Origin: Marinobacter aromaticivorans
Lineage (GTDB): Bacteria; Pseudomonadota; Gammaproteobacteria; Pseudomonadales; Oleiphilaceae
Length of the DNA: 64,000 nucleotides
Direction of reading: 5' to 3'
Assembly: GCF_002806975.1 (NCBI RefSeq)
Contig: NZ_NIHD01000003.1
Span: 310,001-374,000, forward strand
Of this stretch, positions 57,732-64,000 are shown piece by piece. Position numbers and translations under genes: made by a program. The notes under the pieces were generated by a model. It was given only the letters and a program-made list of their open reading frames with translations, was not told the DNA's origin and searched no databases. How positions within the stretch are numbered: the stretch's first letter is position 1; the number at the start of each line of letters is the position of its first letter.

Positions 57732-58973
57732 ATGTTCAGACCCTTATCGTTTTATATCGGCTTGCGTTACACCGCTGCCAAAAGACGCAATCATTTTATC
57801 TCGTTTATTTCCCTCACATCGATGATCGGGCTGATGCTTGGTGTCGCGGTGCTGATTATTGTGCTGTCTGTGATGAACGGTTTTGACCGGGAGCTCAAGC
57901 AGCGCATTCTGGGTATGGTTCCCCACGCCATTATTCAGGGCAGCGGGCCTTTGGATGACTGGGAGTCTGTGGACGCAAAGGTGGAGGAGCACCCAAGGGT
58001 TCTGGCCGCGGCGCCGTTCATCCAGGGTCAGGGTATGGTCACCGGTGGTGGTGAGGTGCGTGGTGTCATGCTTAATGGTGTGCTGCCAGAGGAGGAGCGC
58101 ACGGTTTCCATCATTGAAAACCACATGATTGAAGGTAATCTGGATGATCTGGTTGCCGGCGAATTTGGCATGATTGTGGGCCGCACCATGGCCGCCAGCC
58201 TGCATTTGCAGCTGGGTGACAAAGTGACCGTGGTGCTGCCGGAAGCTTCAGTGACCCCCGCCGGAGTTTTGCCGCGCCTGAAGCGCTTTACGGTAAAAGG
58301 CATTTTCAGCGTTGGTGCAGAACTGGACGGTAACTATACGCTCATTCATATGGATGACGCCGCCAAGCTTATGCGAACGGGCGGAAAAGCACAGGGTGTG
58401 CGCCTGCTGGTTGATGACCTGTTTGCTGCTCCCAAGGTTGCGGAAGAGGCCGCCAGAGGGCTTTCCGGCCGGTATTATATTTCCGACTGGACCCGCACTC
58501 ACGGCAATCTGTTTCAGGCCATTCGTATGGAAAAAACCATGATCGGTTTGCTGTTGATGTTTATCGTCGCTGTTGCGGCTTTCAACATCGTGTCTACGCT
58601 GGTCATGGTGGTAACAGACAAAACTGCGGATATCGCGATTCTGCGCACCATGGGAGCAACACCGGGGCGCATTATGAGAATTTTCATCGTTCAGGGTGCC
58701 GTTATCGGCGTTTTCGGAACTTTGATCGGCACACTGCTGGGGGTTCTCGGTGCACTTAATATCAGTGCATTTATTTCCTGGCTGGAAACCGCACTGGGGC
58801 ATCAGTTCCTGAGTGCAGATGTATACTTTATCAGCTATTTGCCCTCCCAGTTGCAATGGCAGGACGTGGCCGTTATCAGCGGCGCAGGCCTTGCCATGAG
58901 TCTGCTAGCGACGGTTTACCCGGCGTGGCGGGCGTCGCGGGTAGATCCTGCGGAGGCCCTTCGATATGAATAA
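57732..58973 (+). CDS. lipoprotein-releasing ABC permease, LolC/E (LolF-like) type
   Basis: 413 residues with four membrane helices (about 27-50, 272-298, 317-345, 375-400) and a large periplasmic domain. The opening FYIGLRYTAAKRRNHFISFIS is shared by LolC and LolE. This complex extracts outer-membrane lipoproteins and hands them to LolA. Only one permease gene is next to lolD, which suggests a homodimeric LolF type; a second permease elsewhere cannot be excluded. Overlaps lolD by 8 bp. Confidence 0.92.
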   Translation: MFRPLSFYIGLRYTAAKRRNHFISFISLTSMIGLMLGVAVLIIVLSVMNGFDRELKQRILGMVPHAIIQGSGPLDDWESVDAKVEEHPRVLAAAPFIQGQGMVTGGGEVRGVMLNGVLPEEERTVSIIENHMIEGNLDDLVAGEFGMIVGRTMAASLHLQLGDKVTVVLPEASVTPAGVLPRLKRFTVKGIFSVGAELDGNYTLIHMDDAAKLMRTGGKAQGVRLLVDDLFAAPKVAEEAARGLSGRYYISDWTRTHGNLFQAIRMEKTMIGLLLMFIVAVAAFNIVSTLVMVVTDKTADIAILRTMGATPGRIMRIFIVQGAVIGVFGTLIGTLLGVLGALNISAFISWLETALGHQFLSADVYFISYLPSQLQWQDVAVISGAGLAMSLLATVYPAWRASRVDPAEALRYE

Positions 58974-59676
58974 GGAAAACGGTGCCATGAAGGACGTTCC
59001 GCTGGTGATTGATTGCCGGCAGGTTACCCGAACCTATACCCAGGGCCCTGAAAAACTGACCATATTTTCCGATATTTCACTGGAGGTGACGGCGGGTGAA
59101 ACCCTGGCAATTGTGGGTAGCAGCGGCGCAGGTAAAACAACGCTTCTGAACCTCCTCGGGGGTCTGGACAAGCCTTCATCGGGGCAGATTTCCATATGTG
59201 GCAAGGATATCCATCGGCTGTCGGAAGCGGGGCGTGCGCGTTTTCGCAACCGGCATCTTGGTTTTGTTTACCAGTTTCACCATCTGTTGCCGGAATTTAC
59301 GGCGCTTGAGAATGTCATGATGCCCTGCGCCCTGGGTGGCATGGCAATATCAAATGCCCGCTCCCGGGCGCAGTCAATCCTGCAGAAGGTGGGGCTCGGG
59401 GAACGCCTGCCTCACAAGCCGGGTGAGTTGTCAGGGGGTGAGCGCCAGCGTGTTGCCATTGCCCGTGCCCTGGTCAACGAACCGGAGTGCGTATTGATGG
59501 ACGAGCCCACCGGCAACCTTGACGAGCATACAGGTGAGGATGTCCGGGCACTGATTGAGTCTTTGCGTGATCAGTTGGGGATTGCGTTTGTTATGGTTAC
59601 CCATGACATGCAGATGGCGCGAAGCCTTGGGCGAGTGCTGAGGCTTGAGCAGGGCCGGCTTGTTCAGGAGGCCTGA
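58966..59676 (+). CDS. lolD: lipoprotein-releasing ABC ATPase LolD
   Basis: 236 residues with Walker [11 protein letters not shown], signature [15 protein letters not shown] and Walker [13 protein letters not shown]. Drives the Lol permease. The 3' end overlaps the convergent DUF2062 gene by 13 bp. Confidence 0.95.
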   Translation: MNKENGAMKDVPLVIDCRQVTRTYTQGPEKLTIFSDISLEVTAGETLAIVGSSGAGKTTLLNLLGGLDKPSSGQISICGKDIHRLSEAGRARFRNRHLGFVYQFHHLLPEFTALENVMMPCALGGMAISNARSRAQSILQKVGLGERLPHKPGELSGGERQRVAIARALVNEPECVLMDEPTGNLDEHTGEDVRALIESLRDQLGIAFVMVTHDMQMARSLGRVLRLEQGRLVQEA

Positions 59677-60209
59677 TCACGGGAGTGTCCGGGCATTTTG
59701 CGGGCGCGGCGGCGCAGTCGCCAGTCGGAACGGATTTTCCTGCGCCACATAAACTGTATGACCAGATAGGCAACACACGCTGAAAGTGTGGCGACGATCA
59801 GTGAGCCCACGTAAAGGGGAATGCCGATGTCCAGCAGGCGTTCACTGATCCAGGGCCATGAAAGCTGGAAATCAAAACTCAGAACAGGTCGGTTGAGGAC
59901 CCAGGCGCCCACCTTGTAGTTGAAGTAGAACATGGGCGGCATGGTGACCGGGTTGCTTATCCATACCAGCACCACAGACAAAGGCAGGTTGGCGTTGAAC
60001 CAGATGGCAAAAAAAGCAGCAGCAATCATCTGGAAAGGCATGGGAATGAAGCAGAAAAACACGCCGATCAGGAACGCCCGGGCAACACTGTGACGGTTGA
60101 TGTGCCATAGATTGGGTTCATTAAGGATATCGCCAAGAAACCCAAGCGACTGTATCGCTTGCACCTTTTCAGGTGATGGCAGATAGCGTTTCATGAACTT
60201 CTTCGGCAT
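59664..60209 (-). CDS. DUF2062 membrane protein
   Basis: 181 residues with about three membrane helices (LIGVFFCFIPMPFQMIAAAFFAIW, LVWISNPVTMPPMFYFNYKVG, YVGSLIVATLSACVAYLVIQF), matching DUF2062. The Pro-rich SNPVTMPPMFYFNY motif is the family mark. Function unknown; it is often near lol/comEC genes in Pseudomonas relatives, as here. Confidence 0.88.
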   Translation of the reverse strand: MPKKFMKRYLPSPEKVQAIQSLGFLGDILNEPNLWHINRHSVARAFLIGVFFCFIPMPFQMIAAAFFAIWFNANLPLSVVLVWISNPVTMPPMFYFNYKVGAWVLNRPVLSFDFQLSWPWISERLLDIGIPLYVGSLIVATLSACVAYLVIQFMWRRKIRSDWRLRRRARKMPGHSRDQAS

Positions 60210-60254
60210 ATGGGAAGCTCAACCTTCAAGTAGAATAAAACTCCGGCGCCAGGG

Positions 60255-62699
60255 ATGTCGCCGACGGATACAACATCGGGAGGACAAGGATTGTCCGGAA
60301 GCTCTTCAGTATTGGGCATATTCGCCTTTTCCTGCGGCGTCATCTTACTTTATAGGCTGACGGTGTTGCCACCTCAAGTGTGGCTGACAGGTGCTGCAGT
60401 TGGACCATTATTGTGGTTTTTGCCGATACGCCGGCGGTTGCCCGAGTGTATTCTGCCCATCCTGATTGGCTTTTCATCGGGTATTGCCTGGGCAGGTTTC
60501 TGGGCCCATGATCGCCTTGAACAGAGGCTTCCTGCGGGCCTTGAAGGTGCGCAGGTTGAGGTTTCCGGCTACGTCTGTGATTTGCCGGCAGCAGGTAGTT
60601 TTGACAGCATTCGTTTCAGCTTCTGTGTCACCCGCTGGTACGGGGATTCCCTGATTCGGAAAACCGCTGGTTCGCTCCCTGAACGGCTTCGGCTTGCCTG
60701 GTATGGCCAGCCCGGAGGCGCCCTTCCGGGCCATCGCCTGCGTCTTGAGGTGGTACTGAAACGCCCCCATGGCTCCCTGAATACAGAGGGCTTCCGCTAT
60801 GAAGACTGGCTGTTTCGCAAAGGTTACCGGGCAACCGGGAGTGTACGCAGTGCGGTTTCTGACCCATCCGTACCCTGCCGGATGCAGTGCCATTACCATC
60901 ACGCCTATTCCCGGCTGGCGCAGTGGGCAGACCGGCAATTTTCGCAAGCACGCCACCACCCTTTAATTGCATCGTTGCTGATCGGCAACCGTGGGCATTT
61001 AACGCCTGAGCACTGGAGCCGTCTGAAGGCAACGGGAACGATTCATCTGGTGGCTATTTCCGGCCTCCACCTGGGCCTGATCGCTTTGGGCGCCGGGTTC
61101 ATTGCGCGCCGGTTGTTGCTGGCTGTGACCTCCCGCCACAGGAGTGAGCAATGGGTACGCGCGGCTGTGTTCCTTGTGGTGCTCGTTTGCAGCCTGTTTT
61201 ACGCACTGGCCGCCGGTTTTACGGTACCAACACGAAGAGCGTTGATCATGGTTGTAGCCGCGGGCTGGCTCTTGCTGAAATCCCGGCAGGTGCCTGTATG
61301 GCATTCACTCATTGTAGCGGTCGGGCTGGTGCTTTTGCTTGACCCCTTCGCGCCACTGGATCAAGGCTTCTGGCTGTCGTTCGGAGCGGTTTCTGTTCTG
61401 ATTTGTGCTTTTGCCGGTCGTTTGGGCGCTCCAGGCTGGCTGACTGGCCTGTGCCTTGCGCAGGTGGCTGTGTTTGCCGGGCTCTGGCCGCTGCTTGAAC
61501 TGGTTGGCCAGGGGCAGCCGGTTGCAGGCCTGCTGGCCAATATCCTGGCTATTCCCTGGGTGTCACTGGTGGTTATGCCGGTTCTTATTTCGGGCGGGCT
61601 GCTGGTAGCCCTGTTTCCGGCGTTGTCCGGGCTTGTTGTACCAAGCATTGATGCCGTACTGGATGTCATGTGGAGCTTTCTCGGCTGGGTGGCTGGTATG
61701 GATTGGCCAGAGCTGGACGGAAGCGTGCCGGAAACCGCTGCATTTGCGCTGCTGATATTGCTGATTGCACTGGTTCCGATGCGGGTTTTCCGGGCTGCCG
61801 GGAGTGTGGTTGCCCTGGCCTGGCTAACTGCTGTGAATGTTTCCGGCGATGCGCAAAATCCATATGTGGCAGAGCCGGAGGTAAGGGTTTGGGATGTTGG
61901 TCAGGGCCTCTCTGCTTTAGTGCGGGCAGGTCACGAGGTGTTGCTGTATGACACAGGGCCGGAAGTTGAAGGTGTATTCTCTGCCGCGGAATCTGTGCTG
62001 CTGCCCAATCTAAGGGCTTTGGGTATCAAGCGTATAGATACGCTGGTTGTGAGCCATGCCGATAACGATCATTCCGGCGGCATGGATCTGCTTCTTGAGG
62101 AATTCAGGGTAGGCCGGATTGTCACCGGTGAGCCTGCGACCATTGCTGAAAAGCTGGAGCGGGGCCGGGCGGTGAGTATTTCGGGGTGCGAGGGAGAGTG
62201 GGAATTGGGTGGCGCCTTCCGGCTTGGTCTCTGGCAGGCGGCAGGAAACCATGAGGGCAACGATGCCTCTTGCGTTCTTACAGCGGCGTATTCCGATGCC
62301 GGCGTGGAATGGGTGTTTCCGGGTGATATAAGCACTCGCATTGAAGCCCGTTATCTGAAGTCCGTTCCGGGCAGGTTGGAAGAGGACGGGGTGCGCAGGC
62401 GGATTGTGATCGCACCTCATCACGGTAGTAAAACATCCTCCTCTGCTGCCTGGGTTGATACCCTGAGCCCCGAGCTGGTGATTTACACTGCAGGATACCG
62501 GCACCGATATGGCCACCCTCACAAGGACGTTACCGCACGCTACCGGAAGGCTGGCGCCCGGGCACTTAACACCGCCTGTTCCGGCGAACTGGTCATGACC
62601 GTGGCTGATGGCGCGCTGAAAATCCGGGAAGCCCGACATCAGGCGCCCTTCTGGATTGGAGCTCCGGAACTTGCGAGGCAGCAATGCAAAATACCGTGA
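60255..62699 (+). CDS. comEC: ComEC/Rec2 DNA uptake channel
   Basis: 814 residues: N-terminal DUF4131 part with helices, the competence domain with HLVAISGLHLGLIALG and FTVPTRRALIM, and a C-terminal metallo-beta-lactamase domain with VSHADNDHSGGMDLL and APHHGSKTSSS. ComEC carries single-stranded DNA through the inner membrane. Full length and undisrupted, so natural transformation is possible if the pilus genes exist elsewhere. No ComEA or ComF here. Confidence 0.93.
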   Translation: MSPTDTTSGGQGLSGSSSVLGIFAFSCGVILLYRLTVLPPQVWLTGAAVGPLLWFLPIRRRLPECILPILIGFSSGIAWAGFWAHDRLEQRLPAGLEGAQVEVSGYVCDLPAAGSFDSIRFSFCVTRWYGDSLIRKTAGSLPERLRLAWYGQPGGALPGHRLRLEVVLKRPHGSLNTEGFRYEDWLFRKGYRATGSVRSAVSDPSVPCRMQCHYHHAYSRLAQWADRQFSQARHHPLIASLLIGNRGHLTPEHWSRLKATGTIHLVAISGLHLGLIALGAGFIARRLLLAVTSRHRSEQWVRAAVFLVVLVCSLFYALAAGFTVPTRRALIMVVAAGWLLLKSRQVPVWHSLIVAVGLVLLLDPFAPLDQGFWLSFGAVSVLICAFAGRLGAPGWLTGLCLAQVAVFAGLWPLLELVGQGQPVAGLLANILAIPWVSLVVMPVLISGGLLVALFPALSGLVVPSIDAVLDVMWSFLGWVAGMDWPELDGSVPETAAFALLILLIALVPMRVFRAAGSVVALAWLTAVNVSGDAQNPYVAEPEVRVWDVGQGLSALVRAGHEVLLYDTGPEVEGVFSAAESVLLPNLRALGIKRIDTLVVSHADNDHSGGMDLLLEEFRVGRIVTGEPATIAEKLERGRAVSISGCEGEWELGGAFRLGLWQAAGNHEGNDASCVLTAAYSDAGVEWVFPGDISTRIEARYLKSVPGRLEEDGVRRRIVIAPHHGSKTSSSAAWVDTLSPELVIYTAGYRHRYGHPHKDVTARYRKAGARALNTACSGELVMTVADGALKIREARHQAPFWIGAPELARQQCKIP

Positions 62700-62702
62700 C
62701 AT

Positions 62703-62725
62703 TGCAGGTGTAGCCTCAACCTGCA
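62703..62725 (+). terminator. stem-loop after comEC
   Basis: Seven-pair stem TGCAGGT / ACCTGCA with a nine-base loop, 4 bp after the comEC stop. No T-run follows, so it is at most a weak terminator or a transcript-processing hairpin before the exbB-like gene. Confidence 0.4.
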
Positions 62726-62771
62726 GCTATGCTAAAGTAGCGCGGCTTGTAAACAATCAGGGAGATCAAGC

Positions 62772-63398
62772 GTGTTCGAGCTGTTGAAAGCCGGTGGCAT
62801 TCTGATGGTGCCAATTGTTGCCTGTTCCATTCTGGCGCTTGCGATCATTCTGGAGCGATTCTGGACACTTCGGGCGTCCCGGGTTGCCCCACCCCAGACC
62901 ATTAATGAACTCTGGCGCTGGATCAAGAAAAAAGAACTTAACGGCCGCAAACTGAAAGCGTTGCAGAGTTCCTCACCCCTGGGGCGAATCCTTGCAGGTG
63001 GCCTCATGAACGCCAAGCATGGCCGCGAAATCATGAAAGAGAGCATTGAGCACGAGGCCAGCCAGGTGATTCACGAGCTGGAGCGTTTTCTCAATCCGCT
63101 GGGCACGGTTGCAACCATTACGCCACTGCTCGGGCTCCTGGGTACCGTGATTGGTATGATCAAAGTATTTACCGAGATCCAGCTTGCCGGGGTAGGTAAT
63201 GCCGGCAACCTCGCCGGTGGTATCTCCGAAGCGTTGATTACTACGGCGGCGGGCCTGAGTGTTGCCATTCCGGCACTGATCTGTCACCGCTATTTTATCC
63301 GGCGAGTAGACGAGCTTGTGGTGGGCATGGAGCAGGAAGCCATCAAGCTGGTTGAAGTTGTGCACGGTGATCGCGAAATCGATGTGGAAGAGGTCTGA
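62772..63398 (+). CDS. ExbB/TolQ-family proton channel protein (second set)
   Basis: 208 residues with three membrane helices and the conserved TITPLLGLLGTVIGMIKVF and LITTAAGLSVAIPALI segments. This copy sits in the comEC-exbBD-msbA-lpxK order known from Pseudomonas and is distinct from the copy at 2546, which has a long C-terminal tail. It probably energises a step in envelope or lipid A traffic; the function is not firmly known. Confidence 0.93.
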   Translation: MFELLKAGGILMVPIVACSILALAIILERFWTLRASRVAPPQTINELWRWIKKKELNGRKLKALQSSSPLGRILAGGLMNAKHGREIMKESIEHEASQVIHELERFLNPLGTVATITPLLGLLGTVIGMIKVFTEIQLAGVGNAGNLAGGISEALITTAAGLSVAIPALICHRYFIRRVDELVVGMEQEAIKLVEVVHGDREIDVEEV

Positions 63399-63403
63399 GC
63401 GCC

Positions 63404-63829
63404 GTGAAGTTTACTCGCCAGAGAAGTCAGGAAGTCGGGGTAGACCTGACACCGCTGATCGATGTGGTTTTCCTGCTGTTGATTTTCTTCATGGTTTCCA
63501 CAACCTTTACCCGGGAAAGTCATTTGCAGGTGGAATTGCCCGAAGCCAGTGGTGAGCCAGCGTCTGCTACCGAAATAAAGCAGATAGACGTGGTGATTAA
63601 CGCAGAAGGCCAGTACATCCTGAACAACAAGGCGCTGGTGAACAATCGCCGCGAGACACTTGAGCGTGGAGTGAGCGAGCTGGCTGAAGGTAATCATAGT
63701 CTGCCATTTATCATTACTGCAGACGCCCGCACCCCGCACGAGTATGTGGTCAGGGCAATGGACGTTGCAGGCCGCCTGGGTTTCTCCAAGCTGAGCATAA
63801 CCACAGAGCGTGAGGCCGAAAGCCAGTGA
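63404..63829 (+). CDS. ExbD/TolR-family protein (second set)
   Basis: 141 residues from GTG. The membrane helix carries the canonical Asp20 (DLTPLIDVVFLLLIFFMV), then a periplasmic domain with ITADARTPHEYVVRAMDVAG. Makes a complete motor with the ExbB-like protein before it. Overlaps msbA by 4 bp. Confidence 0.93.
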   Translation: MKFTRQRSQEVGVDLTPLIDVVFLLLIFFMVSTTFTRESHLQVELPEASGEPASATEIKQIDVVINAEGQYILNNKALVNNRRETLERGVSELAEGNHSLPFIITADARTPHEYVVRAMDVAGRLGFSKLSITTEREAESQ

Positions 63830-64000
63830 GTCAAGCGGAGCTTCCAGTCCCCCGGCAGGCTAAACCCGGCGAGAGCTGGCACACCTACAAGCGGCTTCTG
63901 GCCTATGTAAAGCCATTCTGGCTGGCTTTCTCCTTCGCCGTTGTGGGTAACATTATTTATGCGGCAGCATCCACAGGTATGGCGGCTGCCATGGAATATG
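63826..64000 (+). CDS. msbA: lipid A export ABC transporter MsbA, 3' end outside the window
   Basis: Only the first 58 codons are present, starting at GTG 63826 inside the exbD stop (GTGA overlap). The visible protein has a polar N-terminus, then TYKRLLAYVKPFWLAF and the first membrane helix. Position after exbBD and this opening match MsbA, the inner-membrane flippase for lipid A core. The gene is named mainly from context. Confidence 0.8.
   Translation, partial: MSQAELPVPRQAKPGESWHTYKRLLAYVKPFWLAFSFAVVGNIIYAAASTGMAAAMEY

Overview
The window looks like a chromosomal segment of a marine gammaproteobacterium close to Marinobacter. The evidence is the moderately GC-rich sequence, a Pseudomonas/Marinobacter-type gene order (clpS-clpA-infA-bpt-aat-trxB; ccoNOQP-ccoG-fixH-ccoI-ccoS; lol-comEC-exbBD-msbA), a FadL-type porin, a phasin and an SLC13 carrier. 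The genus is inferred from protein similarity by eye, not from a search. I see no rRNA, tRNA, phage, insertion sequence or CRISPR array, and almost every stretch is coding.

Layout. (1) 1-5324: an operon for an energised cell-envelope system of unknown cargo, made of a TPR protein (cut by the window start), a TPR lipoprotein, a small secreted protein, an ExbB/TolQ channel, two different ExbD proteins and a TonB-like protein with an AgmX/PglI-type end. (2) 5336-9445: phasin, DksA-like zinc-finger protein, D-aminoacylase-type amidohydrolase, SLC13 transporter. (3) 9573-14185: a C39-type cysteine peptidase, a coiled-coil outer-membrane barrel, a FadL-like barrel and a MalM-like lipoprotein; the first two recall FapD and FapF of the Pseudomonas functional-amyloid system, but no amyloid subunit is here. 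(4) 14190-17561: polysaccharide deacetylase, DnaJ-related protein, TetR regulator, ttcA. (5) 17578-26255, minus strand: the complete cbb3 oxidase (ccoNOQP) and its assembly genes (ccoG, fixH, ccoI, ccoS, TauE-like), with an ANR/FNR-type box upstream of ccoN placed as in a class II activated promoter. (6) 26529-36285: tusA, dsbD, epmC, rhlB, pdxB, htpX, alaA, and a glutathione peroxidase plus OhrR-type regulator preceded by a long palindrome that looks like an OhrR operator. (7) 36245-46895: a hybrid sensor kinase, an orphan membrane-anchored protein, a LysR regulator, then a long minus-strand run rluE-nudJ-mnmA-hflD-purB-roxA-GNAT. (8) 47063-53486: cold-shock protein, then the N-degron set clpS, clpA, bpt and aat with infA and trxB. 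A 105-bp inverted repeat lies between aat and trxB. (9) 53618-57608: MoxR ATPase, agmatine-to-putrescine genes aguA/aguB, a small secreted protein, a PilZ protein. (10) 57732-64000: lipoprotein export genes with one permease only (LolF-like arrangement), DUF2062, comEC, a second ExbB/ExbD pair, and the start of msbA.

Themes: envelope biogenesis and energy coupling (two Exb systems, Lol, MsbA, porins), microaerobic respiration, and translation and protein quality control (tRNA thiolation, EF-P and L16 hydroxylation, N-end rule). The most unusual items are the Exb operon whose first ExbD has Asn where the proton-carrying Asp normally sits, the Fap-like/FadL/MalM cluster, and the peroxidase with its putative OhrR operator.
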